Shown: positions 14,542 through 22,799, counted from the first letter of the stretch. The stretch: 40,183 nt of DNA from Bacteroidales bacterium (GCA_017381865.1 JAFOBJ010000091.1:1-40183), one strand, 5' to 3'. Notes: generated by a model from the sequence alone, not told the origin. Translations and numbers: made by a program.

Positions 14542-15309
14542 ATGGATTTCACGACATTACAAATAGGAATAGAAAAGAATGTGGCTCGCATCGCCTTGAA
14601 TCGTCCGGAGGTGCGTAACGCCATGAATGCGTTGATGATAAAAGAACTGACAGAAGCTGTCGACTGGCTCGATGCTCGTGATGACATCAGAGTCATTGAG
14701 ATATGCGGCAACGGAAAGTCGTTCTGTTCGGGAGCTGACATCAATTATATGAAAGACATCGCATCGTTCGGTTACGAGCAAAACTTTGAAGATGCGAGAC
14801 GACTTTCTAAGTTATTCCAAAAGATATATTTCTGTAACAAACCCGTCATCACATTGGTGCATGGCGCAGTGATAGGCGGAGCCAACGGCATTACTGCGGC
14901 GTCTGACGTGGTGCTCGCCGAGAAAGACACCGTTTTCGCTTTCAGCGAAGTGAAACTGGGACTTACGCCAGCCACGATATCGCCTTTCGTCATAGCGAGA
15001 TGCGGTGAGATGCCTGCACGCGACCTGATGCTTTCGGGAAGAAAATTTACAGCACAAGAAGCGATGGATTATAAGCTCGTCAATTACGTTGGAAATATCG
15101 ACGAATTAAACCAAAGACTAGACTTTTATATCGACAATTATTTGAAAGCTTCGCCAAATGCCATCAGAGACTGCAAACATCTCATTAGAAATGTCGTTGG
15201 AAGAGCAAATCCTTACGATGGAATTTTTGATGCCACGGCCATGATGATAGCACAAGAAAGAATGTCGGACGACGCTCAGGAGAGGATGAAGGAGTTTTTG
15301 GGATGTTGA
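14521..15309 (+). CDS. Enoyl-CoA hydratase/isomerase, probable methylglutaconyl-CoA hydratase
   Basis: 262 residues from 14521. The crotonase core is clear: ALNRPEVRNAMN, GNGKSFCSGADI (oxyanion-hole strand), HGAVIGGANGI and FSEVKLGLTPATISPFV. The last motif, with Glu and a following Gly-Leu, is typical of LiuC/AtuE-type 3-methylglutaconyl-CoA hydratases. The gene lies between the two carboxylase subunit genes, as liuC does in liu operons, which supports hydration of 3-methylglutaconyl-CoA to HMG-CoA. The first seven codons come from the gaattat repeat, so the ATG at 14542 (MDFTTLQ) may be the true start. The stop codon TGA is part of the first unit of the following ttgacca array. Confidence 0.82.
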   Translation: MNYELNKMDFTTLQIGIEKNVARIALNRPEVRNAMNALMIKELTEAVDWLDARDDIRVIEICGNGKSFCSGADINYMKDIASFGYEQNFEDARRLSKLFQKIYFCNKPVITLVHGAVIGGANGITAASDVVLAEKDTVFAFSEVKLGLTPATISPFVIARCGEMPARDLMLSGRKFTAQEAMDYKLVNYVGNIDELNQRLDFYIDNYLKASPNAIRDCKHLIRNVVGRANPYDGIFDATAMMIAQERMSDDAQERMKEFLGC

Positions 15310-15350
15310 CCATTGACCATTGACTGTTGACCATTGACCTTTGAACTATT
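15306..15350 (-). repeat. 7-bp-period array, reverse (ttgacca) orientation
   Basis: Six units: ttgacca, ttgacca, ttgactg, ttgacca, ttgacct, ttgaact. The first supplies the stop codon of the hydratase gene. It is inverted relative to the array on the other side of the four-helix-bundle gene. Confidence 0.88.
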
Positions 15351-15373
15351 TATAAACCAAAAATTATTAAACC

Positions 15374-15723
15374 ATGAGAAATTTTAGAAATTACGACATT
15401 TGGAAAGATTCTATGCTTTTGGCAAAGAATATTTGTCACACACCAAGAACTTTCCTCAATATAGTGCTATTGCAAATCAGATTCAACGTTCCGCTATATC
15501 AATACCATCAAATATAGCAGAAGGTGCTTCTCGGTCATCATCTGTAGAATTCGCCAGATATTTAGAAATAGCTATTGGTTCTGCGTTTGAGTTAGAGACT
15601 CAAATTGAATTGTCATACTATTTTCAGTATATAGATGAGGACAATTATAAAAAACTAATATCAGATGTGGTTAGTGTAGAAAAAAGAATATCAAGCGTTA
15701 TCTCAAAGATACGAACTAGATAA
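15374..15723 (+). pseudogene. Four-helix-bundle (S23/IVP-like) protein, frameshifted
   Basis: The typical N-terminus MRNFRNYDIWKDSMLLAKN is read from the ATG at 15374. The rest of the family sequence (YLSHTKNFP, QIQRSAISIPSNIAEGASR, FELETQIELS) continues in the frame one base earlier, starting within about 15416-15435. One missing base, for example in the TTTT or GAA run, explains this. The intact product would be about 117 residues, normal for the family, which is known from 23S rRNA intervening sequences and also occurs as dispersed genes of unknown function. It interrupts a metabolic operon and is bordered by 7-bp arrays in opposite orientations, which suggests insertion as a cassette. A sequencing error or programmed frameshifting remain possible. 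Confidence 0.75.
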
Positions 15724-15729
15724 CTTTTG

Positions 15730-15817
15730 TTCAACAGTCAAAAGTCAATAGTTAATGGCCAAAAGTCAATAGTTAAAAAAAATAATTACAAATTGTAAAT
15801 CGTAAATTGTAAATTAT
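15730..15817 (+). repeat. 7-bp-period arrays (gtcaaaa type, then gtaaatt type)
   Basis: 15730-15774 has caacagt, caaaagt, caatagt, taatggc, caaaagt and caatagt units. 15790-15817 has gtaaatc and gtaaatt units and leads straight into the -7 element of the next promoter. Confidence 0.8.
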
Positions 15818-15825
15818 TAACTTTG
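15793..15825 (+). promoter_or_regulatory. Internal promoter before the alpha-subunit gene
   Basis: TAACTTTG (15818-15825) preceded by TTG (15793-15795), 22 bp apart. The ATG at 15835 follows 9 nt after the element, so the transcript would be leaderless or nearly so. Confidence 0.5.
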
Positions 15826-15834
15826 TGTCCTATT

Positions 15835-17862
15835 ATGCCTTCAAAGAAAATACATAAGATATTAGTTGCGAACAGAGGCGAGATTGCGGTTCGTATTATC
15901 AGCACATTAAAGAAGCTGAGCATTAGCTCTGTCGCTGTGTATGCTGATAATGACGTTGATTCTATGCATTGTCGTCTTGCTGACGAAGCGCGTCCACTTG
16001 GTGGCGGCGGCTTGAAGGACACATATCTTAACATTCAGAAGATTATAGACGTAGCTTTAGATGCTGGCGTCGACGCTATTCATCCTGGATATGGATTTTT
16101 GTCGGAAGACGCCGACTTTGTCGAGGCATGTGAAGCGAATAATTTGATATTTGTCGGTCCTGATGCCGAGTCGATGCGACTTATGGGCGACAAAATCAGG
16201 GCGCGTCAGTTTGCTATCGAGAATGATATTCCCGTCGTTTGGGGATTGGTAGGCAGCGTTGAGGAAATAGAGGCTCAAGCCGCCGCCCTGCCGTATCCTG
16301 TATTGATAAAAGCCTCTGCGGGCGGCGGCGGTAAAGGCATGCACATCGTAGAAGACGCCTCTCAACTACGCCTCTCGTTAGAACAAGCCTCCCGAGAAGC
16401 TGAACGTTACTTCGGCAACGGACAGATTTTTATCGAACAATATATCAGAAATCCTCGCCATATCGAGGTGCAAATCCTCGCCGACCATCACGGCAATGTC
16501 ATTCATCTCTACGAACGCGAATGCTCGGTGCAACGCAGATACCAAAAGATAATAGAAGAATCACCATCACCATCGTTATCAGAAGAAAGACGTCAAGCGA
16601 TATGTCAAACCGCTGTCGACATCTGTAAGAAAATGAATTATAACAACGCTGGCACGGTGGAATTCATCGTGGATGAGAACCAGAACTTCTATTTCCTCGA
16701 GATGAATACCAGAATCCAGGTGGAACATCCAGTCACGGAACAAAGAACCGGAATTGATATCGTGGAGGAGCAGATTCGTATCGCACGCGGCAAGGTGATG
16801 GGTTACACCCAGGATTCTATCGTGGCTAACGGCCACGCCATAGAATGCAGAATCTATGCGGAAGACCCAGAAAATAATTTCATGCCAGCACCAGCTCAAC
16901 TCACATTATACCACGAACCAAAGATGCGCGGCGTGAGAATCGATAGTAGCATCAACAGACCAACTGTCATATCCGACAGCTACGACCCGATGATAAGTAA
17001 ACTCATCTGCCACGGCAAGACAAGAGAATCAGCTATCGAAATTACAAGAAACGCACTTAAAGATTATATCGTACAGACATATAAAACCAATATACCTTAT
17101 CTTCAAAGCATTATCAATAACGAAGATTTTATCAATAACAAAATCGACACTTCTTATTGCGAAAAACATCAGCAAGAACTGATAGAATCGATGCATTCTA
17201 TGCGCAACGAAATAAAGAAGGAAGATGTCGTTGCTTTGTTCTTGTTTTATGATTTTAATAAGTTATATCTTGAGAATAAAGACATTAGCAATGTTTGGGA
17301 GAGAATAGGATATTGGCGTTATAATATGAATATCACTGTTAGTGTTGAAGGACAACAGTCAACGGTCAATAGTCAACAGTCAACAGTTTTCAATGTTAAT
17401 ATTGAAAAGATAAGTCCTAAGTCGTTGAAATGCAATATCAATGGACATGATTATGAGGTCTTGTTGACGCAGAACGGCGGTGGTATTAATAAAGTTATGA
17501 TAAATGGAATGACGGAATCTATTTTCGTTTCGGAGACATCAGACAATAAATATTGCGTTCATCTTATGGGCCTCGACTTTATTTGTCGTCGTAATGATGA
17601 GTTGAACGATTCGAGAGATTATTCTTGTAATGATGTGAAAAACAATGATATGGAATATCATTCTCCGATGCCAGGCAAGGTCATCAAAGTCAATGTTAAA
17701 GAAGGCGATGATGTTAAAGAAGGCGATGTGTTGTGCGTTGTCGAGGCAATGAAAATGGAAAATAATATCAAGGCAATGACTTCGGCAAAAGTAGCTAAAG
17801 TCTTTGTCAATGAAGGTGATAAAGTAGATGTTAAAAATATTTTGATAGAATTATCGATATGA
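15835..17862 (+). CDS. Acyl-CoA carboxylase alpha subunit (biotin carboxylase + BCCP)
   Basis: 675 residues from the ATG at 15835. A TTG at 15823 lies inside the promoter element and is rejected. Residues 1-450 are a biotin carboxylase domain: KILVANRGEIAVRII, ATP-grasp KASAGGGGKGM, YERECSVQRRYQK and EMNTRIQVEHPVTE. The C-terminus is a biotinyl domain with EAMKM, whose Lys carries biotin. The BC-BT-BCCP order matches methylcrotonyl/propionyl-CoA carboxylase alpha subunits. The linking biotin-transfer region contains about 12 residues (GQQSTVNSQQSTV, near 505-518) encoded by a gtcaaca 7-bp array at 17353-17388, absent from ordinary homologues as far as I know. The gene overlaps the next by 4 bp. 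Confidence 0.9.
   Translation: MPSKKIHKILVANRGEIAVRIISTLKKLSISSVAVYADNDVDSMHCRLADEARPLGGGGLKDTYLNIQKIIDVALDAGVDAIHPGYGFLSEDADFVEACEANNLIFVGPDAESMRLMGDKIRARQFAIENDIPVVWGLVGSVEEIEAQAAALPYPVLIKASAGGGGKGMHIVEDASQLRLSLEQASREAERYFGNGQIFIEQYIRNPRHIEVQILADHHGNVIHLYERECSVQRRYQKIIEESPSPSLSEERRQAICQTAVDICKKMNYNNAGTVEFIVDENQNFYFLEMNTRIQVEHPVTEQRTGIDIVEEQIRIARGKVMGYTQDSIVANGHAIECRIYAEDPENNFMPAPAQLTLYHEPKMRGVRIDSSINRPTVISDSYDPMISKLICHGKTRESAIEITRNALKDYIVQTYKTNIPYLQSIINNEDFINNKIDTSYCEKHQQELIESMHSMRNEIKKEDVVALFLFYDFNKLYLENKDISNVWERIGYWRYNMNITVSVEGQQSTVNSQQSTVFNVNIEKISPKSLKCNINGHDYEVLLTQNGGGINKVMINGMTESIFVSETSDNKYCVHLMGLDFICRRNDELNDSRDYSCNDVKNNDMEYHSPMPGKVIKVNVKEGDDVKEGDVLCVVEAMKMENNIKAMTSAKVAKVFVNEGDKVDVKNILIELSI
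17353..17388 (+). repeat. gtcaaca-type 7-bp array inside the alpha-subunit gene
   Basis: Five 7-bp units read in frame as QQST-VNSQQST. The coding strand carries the stop-free orientation. Confidence 0.85.
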
Positions 17863-19001
17863 ATTTTGATTTGACAAAAGAACAAATAGAGTTTCGTGAG
17901 AAAGTACGCGATTTCGCTGAGCGTGAAGTGAAACCTGTTGCTTCTTACAATGACGAACATGAGATTTTTGATGTTGAGTTAACAAGAAAAATGGCCGACC
18001 TCGGTCTTTTAGGCATGTGTGTTCCAAAAGAATATGGCGGACAACAACTTGACACCTTATCATATATTATAGCTGTTGAAGAACTTGCAAGAATAGACGG
18101 CTCAACAGCAGCGACTATTGCGGCTGACAACTCATTAGGTATCAGTCCAATAAAAGAATATGGAACCAAGGAACAGAAAGAGAAATATTTGCCACGTCTT
18201 TGCAAGACGCATCTCTGGGGCTTCGGTTTGACAGAAGAAAACGCAGGTTGCGACTCAAGAGGCACGCAGTCGACAGCACGATTAGAAGGCAATGAATGGA
18301 TTGTCAACGGTTCTAAAATCTTCATTACCAATAGTGCAACACCGATGACATTGGGAAGCACTATACAAGTAATCACTGGCGAAAATAACGGAAAACCAGA
18401 ATTTACAACGTTTTTGATTGAAAACGACACTCCGGGTTTCACACAAGAAGCTATGGATCGCAAAATGATGTGGCGTGCTTCTAATACAGGAAGACTGACT
18501 TTTGATAAAGTAAGACTTCCAAAAGAAAATATGCTAGGCACACCAGGTCAAGGCTCTCATATCATGCTTGCAACATTAGATGGCGGCCGACTCTCCATCG
18601 CTGCCATGGGATTAGGTTGCGCACAAGGTGCTTACGAAATGGCCTTGGAATATTCACAAAAAAGAGAACAATTCGGAAAACAAATATGTAAGTTCCAGGC
18701 TGTCAGCTTCAAACTCGCCGACATGGCAATGAAAATAGAAGCAGCACGCTGTCTCCTTTATAAAGCTTGTAGAATAAAAGACGCAGGAATGCCTTACGGC
18801 AAAGAAGCAGCAATGGCAAAATTATACTGCTCAGAAGTCGCTGCTGAAGTATGCGACAACGCAGTACAAGTGATGGGCGGTCACGGATTGTTAAAAGATT
18901 TTAACATGGAAAGATTCTACCGCGACCAAAGAATATTACAAATAGGAGAGGGAACATCAGAAATTTTACGTCTCGTAATCTCAAGATATATAGGTTGTTA
19001 A
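17859..19001 (+). CDS. Acyl-CoA dehydrogenase (short/branched chain)
   Basis: 380 residues, normal length. FAD-dependent alpha,beta-dehydrogenation of an acyl-CoA, with electrons passed to ETF. Motifs include GFGLTEENAGCDS, FITNSA, KREQFGKQICKFQ and VMGGHGLLKDF. The catalytic Glu is in QIGEGTSEI (E364), the position used by butyryl/short-chain and isobutyryl enzymes. Isovaleryl-CoA dehydrogenases have Ala/Gly there and use a Glu near residue 250, where this protein has LDGGRL. So although the operon looks like leucine degradation, this is not a typical isovaleryl-CoA dehydrogenase. It overlaps the alpha-subunit gene by 4 bp, implying coupled translation. Confidence 0.9.
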   Translation: MNFDLTKEQIEFREKVRDFAEREVKPVASYNDEHEIFDVELTRKMADLGLLGMCVPKEYGGQQLDTLSYIIAVEELARIDGSTAATIAADNSLGISPIKEYGTKEQKEKYLPRLCKTHLWGFGLTEENAGCDSRGTQSTARLEGNEWIVNGSKIFITNSATPMTLGSTIQVITGENNGKPEFTTFLIENDTPGFTQEAMDRKMMWRASNTGRLTFDKVRLPKENMLGTPGQGSHIMLATLDGGRLSIAAMGLGCAQGAYEMALEYSQKREQFGKQICKFQAVSFKLADMAMKIEAARCLLYKACRIKDAGMPYGKEAAMAKLYCSEVAAEVCDNAVQVMGGHGLLKDFNMERFYRDQRILQIGEGTSEILRLVISRYIGC

Positions 19002-19038
19002 TAAGATAATGAGTTTAATATAATTAAAAAGCAGAGTT

Positions 19039-19938
19039 ATGAATAAATTAGAACAAATGTTTGAAGTTTTGCGTAGCCGTCCAAAAAAACGTTTGGCAGC
19101 AGCTTACGCTAATGATGACCACACAATCTGCGCTGTCAGTGCAGCTATCGACAATGGTTTAATCGAAGGTATCTTATGCGGCGACAAAGATGTTATCGCA
19201 AAAGTTTGTGAAGCAGAAGGCATCGACATCAACAAATTCACTATCGTTCACGAACCAGACGAAGTAAAGGCAGCTACAAAAGCTTGCGACCTCATCAATG
19301 CTGGCGAAGCTGACATCATGATGAAAGGCCTTCTTTCAACAGACAAATACATGCGCGCTATCTTGAATAAAGAACGCGGTTTGTGTCCTCCAAACGCAAC
19401 ATTGGCTCACGTCTGTGCAATCGAAAATCCAAACTACCACAAGTTATTGATTGCTAGTGACTGTGCTATCATCCCAGCTCCAGATTTCAAACAAAAACAA
19501 ACATTGTTAAAATACTTAGTTGCAACAGCTAACGCTTTGGATATCAAGAATCCTAAGTTGGCAGTAATCACAGCTACAGAACAAATGCTTGCTGGTATGC
19601 CAGCATGTGTTGACGCAGCTCTCATCGCTAAGATGGCAGAACGCGGTCAAATCAAAGGTTGTGTCGTTGACGGTCCTATCTCATTAGACCTTGCTATCGA
19701 CGCTGAAGCAGTAGCTATCAAAGGTTTTAAGAGCCCAGTCGCTGGCGACGCTGACTGTCTCCTCTTCCCATGTATCGAAGCTGCTAACGTATTCTACAAA
19801 TGTAACAGCAAATTCAACCATGCTGAAGTTGCAGCTGTTGTTATGGGTGCTAAAGTCCCTTGCGTATTGTCATCACGCGGCGACACATCACAAACAAAGT
19901 TGTACTCAATCGCATTGGCAGCATTGTTAGCAAAATAA
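19039..19938 (+). CDS. ptb: Phosphate butyryltransferase
   Basis: 299 residues. It interconverts butyryl-CoA (or branched acyl-CoA) and phosphate with acyl phosphate and CoA. The sequence is a phosphotransacetylase-fold protein throughout, with MMKGLLSTDKYMR, VITATEQM, VDGPISLDLAI and ADCLLFPCIEAANVFYK as in Ptb proteins. It lies 37 bp after the acyl-CoA dehydrogenase and 27 bp before buk. Codon use is noticeably more selected than in its neighbours (many GCT, AAC, ATC, GAC), suggesting high expression. Ptb enzymes often accept isobutyryl- and isovaleryl-CoA, which would suit the upstream genes. Confidence 0.93.
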   Translation: MNKLEQMFEVLRSRPKKRLAAAYANDDHTICAVSAAIDNGLIEGILCGDKDVIAKVCEAEGIDINKFTIVHEPDEVKAATKACDLINAGEADIMMKGLLSTDKYMRAILNKERGLCPPNATLAHVCAIENPNYHKLLIASDCAIIPAPDFKQKQTLLKYLVATANALDIKNPKLAVITATEQMLAGMPACVDAALIAKMAERGQIKGCVVDGPISLDLAIDAEAVAIKGFKSPVAGDADCLLFPCIEAANVFYKCNSKFNHAEVAAVVMGAKVPCVLSSRGDTSQTKLYSIALAALLAK

Positions 19939-19965
19939 TAATATAAACATAAAAAAATTAAGACT

Positions 19966-21039
19966 ATGAGTTACAAATTATTAATTATAAACCCAGGTTC
20001 AACATCAACAAAGATCGCTGTCTTCCAAGACAAAGAATGCGTTTTCAAGACAAATATCAAACATTCAGCAGAAGATATTGCTTCATTCGAACACATCGCT
20101 GACCAATATCACTTCCGTAAAGACGTTATTCTTAGCACTTTGAAAGAAGCTGGTATCGAACTCAACGACCTCGCAATGGTTGTAGGTCGCGGTGGTTTGT
20201 TAAAACCACTCACATCAGGTATTTACGAAGTTAACGAAGCAATGAAACGCGACTTAGTTAACAGCCCAGTTGGTGAACACGCTTGTAACCTCGGCGGTTT
20301 AATCGCTGACGATATCGCTAAGTCAGTTGGCGTTAAAGCTTATATCGCTGACCCAGTTATCGTTGACGAAATGGAAGACGTAGCACGTTTCTCAGGACAT
20401 CCTGCATTCCCTCGTATGTCAGTTTTCCACGCTTTAAACCAAAAAATGATTGCTCGTCAACATGCAGCAACAGTTGGCAAGAAATATGAAGAATTGAACC
20501 TCATCGGTATTCACCTCGGCGGTGGTATCTCAGTGGCAGCACATAAAAAAGGTCGCGTCGTTGACGTCAACAACGCATTGAACGGCGACGGTCCTTTCAC
20601 ACCAGAACGCTCAGGCGCATTGCCATCAGGTCCTCTCATGAACGCTTGCTTCAGCGGTAAATATACAAAGAAAGAAATCGACCTCATGCTTAAAGGTCAA
20701 GGCGGTTTCGTAGCTTACCTCGGCACTAACGACGCTATGGAAGTTGAAAACCAAGTTAAAGCTGGCAACAAAGAATGGGAACTCGTATATCGCGCAATGG
20801 CTTACCAAGTTGCTAAGGAAGTCGGCGGCCTCGCAGCATCAGCATTCAGCATGGATGTCGACGCTATCTTCGTAACAGGCGGTATGGCATACGACAAGAA
20901 TTTCTGCAAGATTTTAGACAGCCACCTCGGTAAAATCGCTCCAGTATGCGTTTATCCAGGTGAAGACGAAATGATGGCTCTTACATTAAACGGCCTCATG
21001 GTCCTCAACGGCGAAGTCGAAGCAAAAATTTACGAATAA
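19966..21039 (+). CDS. buk: Butyrate kinase (possibly branched-chain fatty-acid kinase)
   Basis: 357 residues. It transfers the phosphate of butyryl phosphate to ADP, giving ATP and acid, or the reverse. Acetokinase-family motifs are present: INPGSTSTKIAVF at the N-terminus (phosphate-1 loop), GIHLGGGISVAAHKKGR (phosphate-2/adenosine region) and FVTGGMAYDKN. It pairs with ptb as the last gene of the operon and shares its biased codon use. Branched-chain specificity cannot be told from sequence. Transcription probably ends at the palindrome pair and terminator just downstream. Confidence 0.93.
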   Translation: MSYKLLIINPGSTSTKIAVFQDKECVFKTNIKHSAEDIASFEHIADQYHFRKDVILSTLKEAGIELNDLAMVVGRGGLLKPLTSGIYEVNEAMKRDLVNSPVGEHACNLGGLIADDIAKSVGVKAYIADPVIVDEMEDVARFSGHPAFPRMSVFHALNQKMIARQHAATVGKKYEELNLIGIHLGGGISVAAHKKGRVVDVNNALNGDGPFTPERSGALPSGPLMNACFSGKYTKKEIDLMLKGQGGFVAYLGTNDAMEVENQVKAGNKEWELVYRAMAYQVAKEVGGLAASAFSMDVDAIFVTGGMAYDKNFCKILDSHLGKIAPVCVYPGEDEMMALTLNGLMVLNGEVEAKIYE

Positions 21040-21043
21040 TAAT

Positions 21044-21104
21044 GTAGAGACGTCACTCCCGTGGCGTCTAAAAAAAGAAAGAGACGCCACGGAGTGACGT
21101 CTCT
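21044..21104. repeat. Inverted pair of GAGACG/CGTCTC palindromes (copies 8 and 9)
   Basis: Copy 8 (21044-21069, plus) and copy 9 (21081-21104, minus) face each other across an 11-base A-rich spacer and can form one long stem. Bases at matching positions correspond (ACTCCCGTGG against CCACGGAGT), so the pair may have arisen as a unit. Confidence 0.85.
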
Positions 21105-21111
21105 TTAAAAC

Positions 21112-21147
21112 AAAAAAGGCGCACAATTGCAATTGTACGCCTTTTTT
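21112..21147. terminator. Bidirectional intrinsic terminator between buk and nhaA
   Basis: A6-GGCG-c-ACAATT, 2-base loop, AATTGT-a-CGCC-T6. The A and T flanks serve both the plus-strand buk and the convergent minus-strand nhaA transcripts. Confidence 0.9.
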
Positions 21148-21163
21148 GTTGTATGTGATATTA

Positions 21164-22549
21164 TTATTTTTTCTTAGAGAAAATTGAAATCAATATACTT
21201 CCTAAAATGCCGGCGGATAATGATGCCGCCAAGATTGAAATCTTACCTAAGTTGCGCAAGTGATTCATCATTTCAGGAGCGAGTTCACCGAATGAAAGAG
21301 TGTCAACGAAGATTGACATTGTGAAGCCGATACCGCCGAGACATGCCACAGCGAAGAGTGTTTTCCATGTGCCGCCGTTTGGCATTTCACCGACTTTCAA
21401 TTTAATAGCAATCCAGCTTGCGAGGGTGATACCGATAGGCTTACCTAATAATAATCCGAAGTAGATACCAAGACCTACAGAACCGATTTCTGGTGAATAT
21501 TGGAAGAAGTTAAGGTAACTCAAATCTGGAATTACAACGCCAGCGTTAGCGATAGCGAAGATAGGCATAATCACGAAGTTAACCCATGGTGTCAAAGCGT
21601 GTTCCAAACGATAGCTCATACCGATAGTGCCTCTTGCAACATTGCTGATGCCGCCAAGGCAAATCTGTTGTTCGTGGTTTGGATGTTCGCCGCCATCGTG
21701 GAGTTCGTCTATCATATTTTGATAACGAGCTGTCTTTTTGTCGAAATATGAACGAGAATAACGAGCTTTCATAGGAATCATCATAGCCATAACAACGCCA
21801 GACATTGTTGCGTGAATGCCAGCGTAATAGAATAAAATCCATACTGCGATAGCTGGGATGAGATAATATATCATTCGTTTAACGCCTGCTTTGTTAAGTA
21901 AGAATACGAGGAATAAAATGCCGAATGATATTAACAATAATGTTAAGTTGATAGCACCGCCATAGAAGAATGCAACAACCAAGATAGCGCCTAAGTCGTC
22001 AGCAATAGCAAGTGCTGTCAAGAATATTTTCAATGAAACAGGAACTCTGTCGCCGAGCATCGACATGATACCGATAGCGAAGGCGATGTCTGTAGCTGTT
22101 GGAATACCCCAACCGCTGTTAGCTGCTGTTCCAGCGTTGAAACATGTGTAAATGAGAGCTGGAGCCAACATACCGCCCATAGCTGCGATAACAGGCAACA
22201 TGGCTTTCTTGACTGTCGATAATTCGCCGCAAACGATTTCACGCTTGATTTCAAGACCGACACAGAAGAAAAATACAACCATCAAAATGTCGTTGATGAA
22301 TTTTTCAACTGACATGTCTTTTGGGAAAAACCACACATGATCTCCTGATTGTACAGAAATAGATAATTTTGTGTGTAAGAAATGATGATAAGCTTCTTTG
22401 GTGAATGGAAGGTTTGCCAACAACATGGCAACGACAACACAAAGCATCAGAAGAGCTCCTGAAAACCAAGGCATTGCCATAAGACGGCTACTGCCTACAC
22501 CAAACGCATGCTGGTACTTTACACGGGTGTAATGCTGGAAAATTCTCAT
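21164..22549 (-). CDS. nhaA: Na+/H+ antiporter NhaA
   Basis: 461 residues, about 70 more than E. coli NhaA. It exchanges internal sodium for external protons at the inner membrane, for pH and salt balance. Eleven or more hydrophobic segments are visible. The paired Asp of the ion site is in ALAIADDLGAI (about residues 184-185), with FFFCVGLEIKRE and GWGIPTATDIAFAIG before it. Extra sequence lies in an insertion between helices (YFDKKTARYQNMIDELHDGG region), as in other Bacteroidetes members. It stands alone, with a convergent terminator behind and its own promoter. Confidence 0.95.
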   Translation of the reverse strand: MRIFQHYTRVKYQHAFGVGSSRLMAMPWFSGALLMLCVVVAMLLANLPFTKEAYHHFLHTKLSISVQSGDHVWFFPKDMSVEKFINDILMVVFFFCVGLEIKREIVCGELSTVKKAMLPVIAAMGGMLAPALIYTCFNAGTAANSGWGIPTATDIAFAIGIMSMLGDRVPVSLKIFLTALAIADDLGAILVVAFFYGGAINLTLLLISFGILFLVFLLNKAGVKRMIYYLIPAIAVWILFYYAGIHATMSGVVMAMMIPMKARYSRSYFDKKTARYQNMIDELHDGGEHPNHEQQICLGGISNVARGTIGMSYRLEHALTPWVNFVIMPIFAIANAGVVIPDLSYLNFFQYSPEIGSVGLGIYFGLLLGKPIGITLASWIAIKLKVGEMPNGGTWKTLFAVACLGGIGFTMSIFVDTLSFGELAPEMMNHLRNLGKISILAASLSAGILGSILISIFSKKK

Positions 22550-22649
22550 AATCTTTAATTTTTTTAACTATTTTTTATGATAAAATTTGATTGTCTTCCT
22601 ATTAAATAAATATTATTAAATAAATAATATCATTTCTTAAATCAAGCCG

Positions 22650-22681
22650 CAAAAGTAGTAAATATTTCATTCAATTCACAA
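22650..22681 (-). promoter_or_regulatory. nhaA promoter
   Basis: On the minus strand TACTTTTG (plus 22650-22657) and TTG (plus 22679-22681), 21 bp apart. The TTG lies in a cataatt-type 7-bp repeat. The leader is about 95 nt and AT-rich, with no riboswitch recognised. Confidence 0.6.
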
Positions 22682-22697
22682 TGCATAATTCATAATT
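22675..22697. repeat. Short cataatt-type 7-bp repeat
   Basis: Shares the string acaatgcataattcataat with the left arm of the inverted repeat at 14465-14541. Confidence 0.7.
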
Positions 22698-22777
22698 ATT
22701 TTATTTCTGCCCAAAACAACTATTAAAATCAATGTAAAAAAAGTTTTTTTTAACATAATTTTATTTGAAAAATATTG

Positions 22778-22785
22778 TATCTTTG
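22778..22785 (+). promoter_or_regulatory. tRNA-Ala promoter -7 element
   Basis: TATCTTTG ending 14 bp before the tRNA. The upstream box is less clear; a TTTAACA lies about 22 bp before it. Confidence 0.55.
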
Positions 22786-22799
22786 CAACTCGAAATGAT

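Noticed and set aside
15823-15834. TTG start giving four extra residues on the carboxylase alpha subunit
   Set aside because: The TTG lies within the TAACTTTG promoter element; the ATG at 15835 gives the usual N-terminus.
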